8,919 nucleotides of DNA from Sporichthyaceae bacterium (GTDB lineage Bacteria; Actinomycetota; Actinomycetes; JACCUZ01), in contig JACCUZ010000271.1 in assembly GCA_013698395.1 (NCBI GenBank), positions 1 to 8,919 of the forward strand. The letters run 5' to 3'. The notes under the pieces were generated by a model. It was not told the origin of the DNA. It searched no databases and saw only the letters and a program-made list of their open reading frames with translations. Below are positions 1-6,395 of this stretch, one piece after another (the first letter of the stretch is position 1; each line of letters opens with the position of its first letter). Made by a program: the position numbers and the translations under genes.

Positions 1-186
1 GTTGACGACGGACGAACGCCGGTCGTCAACGACCAAGGTCACCTGGACCGGCTCGCTGCAAGGCTCGCGGTCCGCCGCAGCCAGATCCTCGCCACCCGCC
101 AACTGCCGCGGTCGCGACCAGCCGTCACCTGGAGAACGCCCGCTGCGGTCCCGACCCGCTACCGCAGCGAAGGGCTGTCACGATGA
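1..186 (+). CDS. C-terminal fragment of an unidentified gene (5' end outside window)
   Basis: Frame 1 is open from the first base to a TGA at 184-186, giving the last 61 residues of a protein that begins before the window. The tail is rich in Arg, Ala and Pro, and I recognise no domain. GC by codon position is about 72, 62 and 75 percent, which is compatible with coding but not decisive. The main support is that its stop overlaps the ATG of the excisionase-like gene as ATGA, a usual arrangement for coupled genes. In actinobacterial integrative elements the gene before xis is often a replication initiator or primase-like protein, so that is a possible identity by position only. A competing frame (2-205, TTG start) is also open, but it runs into the next gene without the neat junction. 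Confidence 0.45.
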   Translation, partial: VDDGRTPVVNDQGHLDRLAARLAVRRSQILATRQLPRSRPAVTWRTPAAVPTRYRSEGLSR

Positions 187-467
187 CACGTCACGCGACC
201 AATGACTTGATCAGTGCCGACGCGGACCGGCAGCTCCGCGCGGCGGGCAACCCGCCCCCTGGCGCTGCGACCGAGGCGCTCGCGAACCTGCCTCCGGTCA
301 TCGACCTGATGGACGCCGCGGGACTGCTCGGTCTGGGCCGGACCACCGCCTACAAGCTGGTGCGTACCGGCGAGTGGCCAACGCCCGTGATCCGGCTGGG
401 ACGGCTGATCAAGATTCCGACGGCTCCGCTGTGCGAACTGCTGACCGCTCCGTCGCCGCCGAGGTAG
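183..467 (+). CDS. Excisionase-like (Xis) helix-turn-helix DNA-binding protein
   Basis: This 94-residue protein has a poorly structured N-terminus (about 1-35) and a compact winged-helix/MerR-type HTH at about 41-87. Visible marks are an acidic-hydrophobic first helix (LMDAAGLLGLG), the helix GRTTAYKLVRTGEWP and a basic strand ending in GRLIKIP. This is the pattern of the HTH_17/excisionase family, whose members bend DNA at attachment sites and steer an integrase towards excision, and sometimes act as transcription factors. ATG 183 is the first start after an in-frame stop at 3-5. It has GAAGG about 10 nt upstream and overlaps the previous stop as ATGA. High third-position GC supports a real gene. 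It lies 263 bp from the 3' end of a tRNA-Arg gene, the usual place for xis-int modules, but no integrase follows. The family assignment is fairly sure; the excision role is inferred. Confidence 0.72.
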   Translation: MTRHATNDLISADADRQLRAAGNPPPGAATEALANLPPVIDLMDAAGLLGLGRTTAYKLVRTGEWPTPVIRLGRLIKIPTAPLCELLTAPSPPR

Positions 468-649
468 GGCCCGGCAGTCCCTACGCAGCGACGCGGCCCA
501 TAGTCGATGCCGCGAGGGCGAGCAGTGAGTTGCGTACGGCGATGCACTCGTGCCGCCGCTGGTCTCCCCGGCGTGCTCAAGCGTCCATCGCAGTGACCGC
601 TCGACGGTGACGCCACGGTCCTCGTCGTGCCATTCTTCACCACGCAGTC

Positions 650-671
650 TGTGGTCAAAGTGTGGTCAAGA
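650..671 (+). repeat. Tandem 11-bp repeat with TGTGGTCAA core
   Basis: TGTGGTCAAAG (650-660) is followed directly by TGTGGTCAAGA (661-671); the first nine bases are identical. The 11-bp period is about one helical turn, as for side-by-side protein sites. Its position 59-80 bp from the tRNA 3' end would suit an arm-type integrase or Xis binding site, but no binding data exist and the function is inferred. Confidence 0.5.
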
Positions 672-701
672 TCGTAAGAGCGCGCTGGCAAGAACACGAG
701 T

Positions 702-718
702 CCAGGCCTCTGACCTGG
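702..718 (-). terminator. Weak hairpin downstream of tRNA-Arg
   Basis: CCAGG (702-706) and CCTGG (714-718) form a 5-bp inverted repeat with a 7-nt loop, starting 11 nt after the tRNA 3' end in the minus direction. The sequence after it is only mildly T-rich, so it is at best a weak intrinsic terminator or a processing structure. Confidence 0.25.
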
Positions 719-729
719 GCTGTTATGGG

Positions 730-801
730 TGCCCCCGGTAGGATTCGAACCTACGCCACCGCCTCCGGAGGGCGGTGCTCTATCCCCTGAGCTACGGGGG
801 C
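730..801 (-). tRNA. tRNA-Arg (anticodon CCG)
   Basis: Read on the minus strand this folds as a complete 72-nt tRNA. The acceptor stem is GCCCCCG with CGGGGGC and discriminator A. The D-arm is GCTC/GAGC, the anticodon stem CCGCC/GGCGG with loop CTCCGGA, and the T-arm GTAGG/CCTAC with loop TTCGAAT. The anticodon is CCG, which reads the arginine codon CGG, common in high-GC genomes. CCA is not encoded (the discriminator is followed by CCC), so it is added after transcription. The 3' end faces the element-like region at 1-729, as expected if this tRNA gene served as an integration site. argS, whose product charges this tRNA, lies 500 bp away on the other strand. Confidence 0.97.
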
Positions 802-813
802 CGGGGCTGCCCG

Positions 814-819
814 AGGTTA
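814..819 (-). promoter_or_regulatory. Candidate -10 box for tRNA-Arg
   Basis: On the minus strand TAACCT (TANNNT type) lies 12 nt before the tRNA 5' end. I see no good -35 hexamer at 16-18 bp. The position is right for a tRNA promoter, but the motif is short. Confidence 0.35.
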
Positions 820-859
820 TCAGCCGACCGTTTCGCCCTCGCCCGACGCGAAGCCGGGA

Positions 860-865
860 TAGCCT
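860..865 (+). promoter_or_regulatory. Candidate -10 box for a leaderless response-regulator transcript
   Basis: TAGCCT (TANNNT) is followed by exactly 7 nt and then GTG at 873, which places the predicted transcription start on or next to the start codon. This is the usual signature of leaderless mRNAs in actinobacteria. No convincing -35 is visible. The same geometry recurs before argS. Confidence 0.5.
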
Positions 866-872
866 CGAGGAC

Positions 873-1277
873 GTGGCTGCCGCAACTCCTGTTGAGGAGC
901 GTCTCGGGCGCGTTCTCGTCGTCGACGACAGCGAGGTCATCCGCTCCCTGATCTCGGTGAACCTCGAGATGGAGGGGTTCGAGGTGGTCACCGCGGTGGA
1001 CGGACAGGACGCGCTGGACAAGCTTCTCGAAGTCGAGCCAGACGTCATGACCATCGACGTGAAGATGCCGCGGCTGGACGGCTTCGACACGGTCGCTCGG
1101 GTGCGGTCCGACCCGCGGACCAGCGACCTGAAGATCGCAATGGTGACCGCCTGCGCACAGGAGTCTGACCTCAGGCGCGGAGAGGCGGTCGGCGTTGATG
1201 CCTTCGTCACCAAGCCGTTCGATCCGTCCGCGCTAGTCCGGACCGTCCGTGATCTGGTCGAGCGCCGATCCGCCTGA
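873..1277 (+). CDS. Single-domain (CheY-like) response regulator
   Basis: The 134-residue protein is a receiver domain with no output domain. The acidic pocket is D18-D19 (VLVVDDSE), the phospho-acceptor is D62 (TIDVKMPRLDGF), the switch threonine is T92 (MVTAC) and the conserved lysine is K114 (TKPFD). All active residues are present, so it should be phosphorylated by a histidine kinase, which is not in this window. It probably acts by protein-protein contact or in a phosphorelay; the partner is unknown. The frame is open back into the tRNA gene, but GTG 873 puts the start just before the domain and fits the leaderless promoter. It ends 23 bp before argS, whose own promoter lies in that gap. 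The family call is firm and the function unknown. Confidence 0.9.
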   Translation: MAAATPVEERLGRVLVVDDSEVIRSLISVNLEMEGFEVVTAVDGQDALDKLLEVEPDVMTIDVKMPRLDGFDTVARVRSDPRTSDLKIAMVTACAQESDLRRGEAVGVDAFVTKPFDPSALVRTVRDLVERRSA

Positions 1278-1287
1278 GGCACCCCGT

Positions 1288-1293
1288 TAGCCT
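1288..1293 (+). promoter_or_regulatory. Candidate -10 box for a leaderless argS transcript
   Basis: TAGCCT is followed by 7 nt and then the argS ATG at 1301, the same hexamer and spacing as before the response regulator. There is no Shine-Dalgarno sequence in the 23-bp gap between the two genes, which supports leaderless initiation. No clear -35 is visible. Confidence 0.5.
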
Positions 1294-1300
1294 GCCCGGC

Positions 1301-2953
1301 ATGACGCCTGTGGAGCTCGCCAGCGCCGTCCGCGCCGCCGTGCGCGCAGCGGTCGACTCCGGGGAGCTGTCAGTCCAGGTGCCCGACGACGTGAAGGTCG
1401 AGCGCCCTAAGACCCGCGAGCACGGCGACTACGCCACCTCGATCGCTCTCCAGCTCGCCAAGCCGGCCGGGCGGCCGCCTCGTCAGGTTGCCGAGGCGGT
1501 GGCGACCCGGCTCCGCCACGTCGAAGGTGTCGCAGCCGTCGACGTCGCGGGCCCGGGCTTCCTAAACATCACCCTTGACTCGGCGGCCCAGGGGGAGCTG
1601 GCCCGCACCATCGTCACCGCGGACTCGGACTACGGCCGCACCTCGGCGATGACCGGCCAGAAGGTGAACCTCGAGTTCGTCAGCGCCAACCCGACAGGTC
1701 CGGTGCACCTCGGTGGCACACGCTGGGCAGCTGTCGGCGATGCCCTGGCCCGGATCCTGCGCGCGGTGGGGGCGGAGGTGACGACGGAGTATTACTTCAA
1801 CGACCACGGTGCCCAGATCGACCGCTTCGCCAGGTCCTTGCTGGCCAGGGCTGCCGGTGAGGACATTCCCGCGGACGGTTACGCCGGGGCGTACATCGAC
1901 GAGATCGCGACGCAGATCGTCGCCGCCGTGCCCCACGTGCTCGAGCTGCCGCGCGACGAGGCGCAGGAGGTCTTCCGCCGGGAAGGCGTCGATCGTATGT
2001 TCGCCGAGATCAAGCGGTCGCTGCATGAGTTCGGCACCGACTTCGACGTGTTCTTCCATGAGAACTCCCTGCACGAGTCCGGAGCCGTCCAGAGGGCCGT
2101 GAGCATGCTGCGTAAGCAGGGGCACGTGTTCGACAAGGACGGGGCGGTGTGGCTGCGCACCACTGACTTCGGTGACGACAAGGACCGCGTCGTCATCAGG
2201 AGCGACGGCAACCCCGCCTACATCTCGGGCGACCTCGCCTACTACCTGGACAAGCGCGAGCGGGGCTTCGACCGGGTCATCATCATGCTCGGGGCCGATC
2301 ACCACGGCTACATCGGCCGGATGATGGCGATGTGCGAGTGCTTTGGCGACAAGCCCGGCGAGAACCTCGAGATCCTCATCGGACAGCTCGTCAACCTCGT
2401 CCGCGATGGGCAGCCGCTGCGGATGAGCAAGCGCGCCGGCACTGTCATCACGATGGAGGACCTCGTCGATGCTGTCGGCGTCGACGCGGCGCGTTACGCG
2501 CTGATCCGCTCGTCCGCCGACAGCCAGCTCGACATCGATCTGGACCTGTGGACACGGCACACCAACGACAACCCCGTCTTCTACGTCCAGTACGCGCACG
2601 CCCGGATCGCCAGCCTCCTGCGCAATGCGGGGGACCTTGGGCTCGACAGAGGCGATCTCCGGCCGGATCTGCTCGTCCATGACCGGGAGAGCGACCTGCT
2701 CGGTGCTCTGGGCGAGTTCCCGCGTGTGGTGGCTACGGCTGCGGAGCTGCGGGAGCCGCACCGGGTGGCGCGTTACCTCGAGGCGCTCGCCGGCACCTAC
2801 CACCGGTTCTACGACGCATGCCGGGTCCTGCCCCGGGGCGAGGAGGAGGTCACGGACCTGCACATGGCACGGCTCTGGCTCGTCGAGGCGACACGCGTCG
2901 TGCTGGGCAACGGTCTTGGCCTGCTCGGCGTGACCGCACCCGACCGGATGTAG
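1301..2953 (+). CDS. argS: Arginyl-tRNA synthetase
   Basis: This 550-residue class I aminoacyl-tRNA synthetase charges tRNA-Arg with arginine using ATP (EC 6.1.1.19) in the cytoplasm. From the N-terminus it has the tRNA D-loop recognition domain (about 1-95), then the Rossmann catalytic core. The HIGH-type motif reads H136-L-G-G in NPTGPVHLGGTRWA, the form usual in actinobacteria. The core continues through YYFNDHGAQIDRFA and the GADHHGYI segment to the KMSKS-type motif R374-MSKRAG. The C-terminal helical anticodon-binding domain follows (about 425-550) with YAHARI and FYDACRVLP, ending in GVTAPDRM as is usual. Length is normal and no residue looks lost. It lies upstream of lysA by 42 bp and probably reads through into it. 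It is intact and the call is firm. Confidence 0.98.
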   Translation: MTPVELASAVRAAVRAAVDSGELSVQVPDDVKVERPKTREHGDYATSIALQLAKPAGRPPRQVAEAVATRLRHVEGVAAVDVAGPGFLNITLDSAAQGELARTIVTADSDYGRTSAMTGQKVNLEFVSANPTGPVHLGGTRWAAVGDALARILRAVGAEVTTEYYFNDHGAQIDRFARSLLARAAGEDIPADGYAGAYIDEIATQIVAAVPHVLELPRDEAQEVFRREGVDRMFAEIKRSLHEFGTDFDVFFHENSLHESGAVQRAVSMLRKQGHVFDKDGAVWLRTTDFGDDKDRVVIRSDGNPAYISGDLAYYLDKRERGFDRVIIMLGADHHGYIGRMMAMCECFGDKPGENLEILIGQLVNLVRDGQPLRMSKRAGTVITMEDLVDAVGVDAARYALIRSSADSQLDIDLDLWTRHTNDNPVFYVQYAHARIASLLRNAGDLGLDRGDLRPDLLVHDRESDLLGALGEFPRVVATAAELREPHRVARYLEALAGTYHRFYDACRVLPRGEEEVTDLHMARLWLVEATRVVLGNGLGLLGVTAPDRM

Positions 2954-2982
2954 TGACCGGTGCGCGTCCACCCGGCCGGTCC

Positions 2983-2986
2983 GAGG
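2983..2986 (+). promoter_or_regulatory. Shine-Dalgarno site deciding the lysA start
   Basis: GAGG at 2983-2986 lies 9 nt before ATG 2996. The upstream in-frame GTG at 2960 has no purine-rich sequence before it, so ATG 2996 is the better start. The 12 extra residues of the longer form are not needed for the fold. Confidence 0.55.
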
Positions 2987-2995
2987 TCCGGCGAG

Positions 2996-4342
2996 ATGAG
3001 CCACGAGCACGGGCTCGGTTCGGCTCCGGCCGATCTCGGTGCGCTCGAGCCGGGCGTCTGGCCCATGGGAATGAGCAGGGCGGCGGAGGGCCACCTCGTG
3101 CTGCGCGGGCACGACGTCCCCGGCCTCGTGCGCGAGCACGGGACACCCGTCTTCCTCCTCGATGAGACCGACTTCCGGGCGCGGTGCGCCGCCTACCGCG
3201 ACGCGCTTCCGGACGCGGACGTCTACTACGCCGCAAAGGCCTTCCTGTCGGTGGCCGTCGCGCGGTGGGTGCAGGAGGAAGGCCTCAGTCTCGACGTCTG
3301 TACGGGCGGGGAGCTCGCCGTCGCCCTCCATGCTGGGTTTCCTCCGGCCCGGATCCTGTTTCACGGCAACAACAAGTCGACCGCCGAGCTGACCGCCGCA
3401 CTCGACGCCGGGGTGGGCCGCATCGTGGTCGACAGCTTCCACGAGATCCAGCGGTTGAGCTCGCTCTGCCGGAACCGGCCTGAGCCTCGGCGCGTACTGG
3501 TTCGCGCAACGGTGGGCGTCGAGGCGCACACGCACGAGTTCATCGCCACGGCCCACGAGGACCAGAAGTTCGGCTTCTCCCTCGCCGACGGCCAGGTGCA
3601 CGAGGCCGTCGCTCAGGTGCTCGCGGAGCCGGGTCTCGACCTCGTGGGCCTGCACTCGCACATCGGCTCGCAGATCTTCGACACGTCAGCGTTCGAGATA
3701 GCTGCCCATCGCGTCGTTGCTGCGCTGGCGGAGGTTCGGGGGAAGCACGGCGTGGAGCTTCCGGAGCTCAACCTCGGTGGCGGCCTCGGCATCGCCTACG
3801 TGTCCGGGGACGACCCCCTCGACCCCGCCCAGATCGGGAGCTCGCTGCGGTCGATCGTGACCCGGGAGTGCGCGGCGTACGACATGGCGGTCCCGCGGCT
3901 CGCGGTGGAGCCGGGGCGGGCCATCGCCGGACCGGGCACAGTGACCGTCTACGAGGTCGGCACCGTCAAGGAGGTGGAGGGGGTGCGGACCTTCGTGTCG
4001 GTCGACGGTGGGATGAGCGACAACGTCCGGACTGCGCTCTACGACGCGGACTACAGCGTGACCCTCGCGTCGCGACAGTCAAGCGCGCCGCCGATGCTCG
4101 CACGTGTGGTCGGCAAGCACTGCGAGAGCGGCGACGTCGTCGTGAAGGACGCGTGGCTGCCTGCCGACCTCGTGCCGGGCGACCTGCTGGCCGTCGCGGC
4201 CACCGGCGCCTATTGCCGCTCGATGGCCTCGTCGTACAACCATGTGCCGCGGCCGGCCGTCGTGGCCGTGACTGAGGAGCGCAGCCGCGTGCTGGTACGC
4301 CGCGAGAACGTGGCGGACCTGCTCGCTCTCGATCTGGGCTGA
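2996..4342 (+). CDS. lysA: Diaminopimelate decarboxylase
   Basis: The 448-residue PLP enzyme decarboxylates meso-diaminopimelate to L-lysine (EC 4.1.1.20), the last step of lysine synthesis. It is a fold-type III enzyme: an alanine-racemase-like TIM barrel (about 45-320) followed by a beta-sandwich domain. K81 in YYAAKAF is the PLP Schiff-base lysine. H220-S-H-I-G-S-Q, the glycine loop G261-GGLG and E305-PGRAIAGPG bind PLP. C376 in GKHCESGD is the catalytic cysteine supplied across the dimer, and GAYCRSMASSYN lies near the end. GVEAHTHEFIATAHEDQKFG is typical of actinobacterial LysA. The N-terminal 20 residues before GVWP are variable in the family. ATG 2996 is chosen for its Shine-Dalgarno; GTG 2960 is possible. 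It lies between argS and a reductase-like gene. Confidence 0.97.
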   Translation: MSHEHGLGSAPADLGALEPGVWPMGMSRAAEGHLVLRGHDVPGLVREHGTPVFLLDETDFRARCAAYRDALPDADVYYAAKAFLSVAVARWVQEEGLSLDVCTGGELAVALHAGFPPARILFHGNNKSTAELTAALDAGVGRIVVDSFHEIQRLSSLCRNRPEPRRVLVRATVGVEAHTHEFIATAHEDQKFGFSLADGQVHEAVAQVLAEPGLDLVGLHSHIGSQIFDTSAFEIAAHRVVAALAEVRGKHGVELPELNLGGGLGIAYVSGDDPLDPAQIGSSLRSIVTRECAAYDMAVPRLAVEPGRAIAGPGTVTVYEVGTVKEVEGVRTFVSVDGGMSDNVRTALYDADYSVTLASRQSSAPPMLARVVGKHCESGDVVVKDAWLPADLVPGDLLAVAATGAYCRSMASSYNHVPRPAVVAVTEERSRVLVRRENVADLLALDLG

Positions 4343-4387
4343 CGACCGCAGCAGGAATGAGACATCGCCGCGACCGGTTCACCGAGC

Positions 4388-5038
4388 ATGACGCGCATCG
4401 GTGTGCTTGGCACGGGCATGGTCGGGACGACCTTGGCGAGTCGTTTCGTCGAGCTCGGCCACGAGGTGGTGATGGGCTCACGGACCGCCGACAACGAGGC
4501 CGCCAACGCTTGGGCGGCAGGGCAGGGCGCGGGAGCCGGCGCCGGGACCTTCGCGGATGCTGCCCGCCACGGCGAGGTGGTGGTCAACGCCACCGCTGGG
4601 GCGGCGTCGCTCGCTGCGCTGGCTGCAGCAGGGACGGACAACCTCGCCGGCAAGGTGCTCATCGACGTAGCCAACCCGATCGCGGGCTACGGGCCGCCGG
4701 TGGTCCTCGACCCGGCCGGTGACGACAGCCTGGCGGAGCGGATCCAGCGCGAGTTCCCGGGCACGCGCGTGGTCAAGGCTCTCAACACGATGACGGCGGC
4801 GGTGATGGTCCGGCCCGAGTCGCTGCCCGGGCAGCACGACGCCTTCCTTGCGGGTGACGACCCGTCGGCGAAAGCGAGCGTCCAGTCGCTGCTCGTCGAG
4901 ATGGGCTGGCCTGCGGGCTGTGTCCGCGACGTGGGAGGCATCACGGCGGCGCGCGGCCTGGAGATGTACCTCGTGCTCTGGCTCAGCCTGGCGACCAGCC
5001 TGGGCCGCTACGACTTCAACATCCGGGTCGTCGGCTGA
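4388..5038 (+). CDS. NADP-binding, F420-dependent-oxidoreductase-like protein
   Basis: This 216-residue protein begins with a Rossmann dinucleotide site, GVLGTGMVGTTLASRF, and MGSRT after the second strand, where the arginine typically contacts the NADP 2'-phosphate. NATAGAAS, DVANP, VVKALNT and a C-terminal GGITAARGLEMYLVLWL complete the pattern of the NADP oxidoreductase, coenzyme F420-dependent family (Fno/STEAP-reductase-like). Family members move hydride between NADPH and F420, or reduce other substrates; which one cannot be told here. Length is normal and the gene looks intact. It lies 45 bp after lysA and 58 bp before hom, on the same strand, but has no obvious role in lysine or threonine synthesis. 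ATG 4388 has no visible Shine-Dalgarno. An ATG at 4357 with AGGA before it opens a different frame that looks non-coding. Confidence 0.85.
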   Translation: MTRIGVLGTGMVGTTLASRFVELGHEVVMGSRTADNEAANAWAAGQGAGAGAGTFADAARHGEVVVNATAGAASLAALAAAGTDNLAGKVLIDVANPIAGYGPPVVLDPAGDDSLAERIQREFPGTRVVKALNTMTAAVMVRPESLPGQHDAFLAGDDPSAKASVQSLLVEMGWPAGCVRDVGGITAARGLEMYLVLWLSLATSLGRYDFNIRVVG

Positions 5039-5084
5039 GGGACCGGATCCCGGTCAAGACGTCCGCCTGCTCGCGGCGGTCTGA

Positions 5085-5090
5085 CAGGCT
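5085..5090 (+). promoter_or_regulatory. Possible -10 box for a leaderless hom transcript
   Basis: CAGGCT keeps the A and final T of TANNNT and lies 6 nt before the hom ATG at 5097. No Shine-Dalgarno is seen in the 58-bp gap. The match is weaker than the two TAGCCT boxes upstream, and no -35 is clear. Confidence 0.3.
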
Positions 5091-5096
5091 GGCGCC

Positions 5097-6395
5097 ATGG
5101 TCGCCGCTCGCCCGCTCACCGTGGCGCTGCTCGGGTGCGGCGTCGTGGGCAGCGAGGTCGCGCGACTGCTGGTGACCCATGCCGACGAGCTTGCCGCCCG
5201 GATCGGCCGACCGATGGAGCTCGCCGGCATCGCCGTACGCCGGCCCGGCCGCATCCGCCACGACCTCCCGGTGGACCCGTCATTGTTCACCGACGACGCC
5301 GAGTCCCTGGTGGACAGGGACGTCGACATCGTCGTCGAGGTGATCGGCGGTATAGAGCCGGCCCGCTCACTCATCCTTGGTGCGCTCGCCTCGGGTGCGT
5401 CGGTCGTCACGGCCAACAAGGCCCTGCTGGCCGAGGACGGCGCCACTCTGTTCACAGCCGCGGAGAAGCACGGATCGGATCTCTACTACGAAGCAGCGGT
5501 CGCAGGCGCGATCCCCCTGCTGCGGCCGCTGCGCGAGTCGCTCGCCGGTGACCGAGTGCGAAGGGTGCTCGGGATCGTCAACGGCACCACGAACTTCATC
5601 CTCACCCGGATGACCGAGACCGGAGCCGGCTTCTCCGAGGCGCTCGAGGAGGCGCAGGCTCTGGGCTACGCAGAGGCCGATCCCACCGCCGACGTGGAAG
5701 GGTTCGACGCGGCCGCCAAGGCGGCGATCCTCGCCGCGCTGGCCTTCCACACCCGCGTCACCGTCTCCGACGTGCACCGTGAGGGCATCACCTCGGTGAC
5801 CGGTGCCGACGTCGCGAGCGCTCGGCAGATGGGGTGCGTCGTCAAGGCCCTGGCGATCGCCGAGCTCTCCGCCGATGGCGCTTCGGTCGGCGTGCGTACC
5901 CACCCGGCGATGATCCCCATCACCCATCCGCTGGCGTCGGTCCGCGAGGCTTTCAACGCCGTGTTCGTCGAGTGCGAGGCCGCCGGTGAACTGATGTTCT
6001 ACGGGCGGGGCGCTGGGGGCGCGCCTACCGCGAGTGCCGTGCTGGGTGACGTCGTTGCTGTGGCACGGCACAAGGTCTCCGGCGGGCGTGGCCCGGGGGA
6101 GTCGGCCTACGCCGACCTCCGCGTACGGCCGGTCGGTGAGGCCGAGACGCGCTATCACGTGAGCCTCGACGTGGCAGACCGCTCCGGCGTGCTCGCGCAG
6201 GTGGCTACGGCCTTCGCCGAACAGGAGGTCTCCATCGAGACGGTGCGCCAGGAGAAGCGCGGCACCGACGACGCCGTGCTGGTCATCGTGACCCATCGGG
6301 CGAGGGACGCGGCCCTCGCGGCGACAGTCGAGGCGTTGCGAGACCTGGCCGTGGTGCGCTCGGTCCTGAGTGTGATGCGGGTCGAGGGTCAGTGA
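5097..6395 (+). CDS. hom: Homoserine dehydrogenase with C-terminal ACT domain
   Basis: The 432-residue enzyme reduces aspartate semialdehyde to homoserine with NAD(P)H (EC 1.1.1.3), the branch point to threonine and methionine. The Rossmann site is GCGVVGSEVARLL (13-25). VTANKALLAEDG follows, and NGTTNFILTRM begins the catalytic domain. The family signature runs from AQALGYAEADP to GFDAAAK, with D199 and K208 matching the catalytic Asp and Lys. An ACT domain covers about 352-429 (YHVSLDVADRSGVLAQVA), which in actinobacterial Hom is tied to feedback inhibition by threonine. There is no aspartokinase fusion. ATG 5097 is close to the nucleotide-binding strand and fits the family. The stop overlaps the thrC GTG as GTGA, so the two are probably translationally coupled. 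Confidence 0.97.
   Translation: MVAARPLTVALLGCGVVGSEVARLLVTHADELAARIGRPMELAGIAVRRPGRIRHDLPVDPSLFTDDAESLVDRDVDIVVEVIGGIEPARSLILGALASGASVVTANKALLAEDGATLFTAAEKHGSDLYYEAAVAGAIPLLRPLRESLAGDRVRRVLGIVNGTTNFILTRMTETGAGFSEALEEAQALGYAEADPTADVEGFDAAAKAAILAALAFHTRVTVSDVHREGITSVTGADVASARQMGCVVKALAIAELSADGASVGVRTHPAMIPITHPLASVREAFNAVFVECEAAGELMFYGRGAGGAPTASAVLGDVVAVARHKVSGGRGPGESAYADLRVRPVGEAETRYHVSLDVADRSGVLAQVATAFAEQEVSIETVRQEKRGTDDAVLVIVTHRARDAALAATVEALRDLAVVRSVLSVMRVEGQ

Larger units (their letters stand above)
468..729. other. Gene-poor junction between xis-like gene and tRNA-Arg; probable eroded element end
   Basis: I see no complete gene in these 262 bp. An integrase gene (about 1.1 kb in related elements) would be expected here and cannot fit. 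On the minus strand a coding-like stretch is split over two frames: one frame is open from about 665 down to beyond 575, and a second runs from about 577 to a TAG at 483-481, where codon positions are about 77, 60 and 80 percent GC. Joining them requires a frameshift near 565-575, so this may be a decayed gene fragment. The stretch also holds a tandem 11-bp repeat (650-671) and a small inverted repeat (702-718). The reading as a deleted or decayed integrase end is inference. Confidence 0.4.

Noticed and set aside
729..872. N-terminal extension of the response regulator back to 729
   Set aside because: The extension would be translated from the tRNA gene antisense sequence and is not part of the receiver fold; GTG 873 fits better.
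350..1282. 310-codon minus-strand frame covering the tRNA and response regulator
   Set aside because: It reads through a tRNA gene and antisense to a clear receiver domain; the Ser/Arg/Thr-rich product is a shadow.
1701..1720. Apparent loss of the ArgRS HIGH motif (HLGG)
   Set aside because: HxGG is the normal form in actinobacterial ArgRS, so this is not a defect.
2960..2995. GTG 2960 as the lysA start
   Set aside because: There is no Shine-Dalgarno before it, whereas ATG 2996 has GAGG at a good distance.
1562..3661. 699-codon open frame on the minus strand opposite argS and lysA
   Set aside because: It lies opposite two certain genes and is explained by few stop codons in high-GC antisense frames; its composition is dominated by His, Val, Arg and Asp with no domain.
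5367..6296. 309-codon minus-strand frame opposite hom
   Set aside because: It is antisense to a certain gene and has no recognisable domain.
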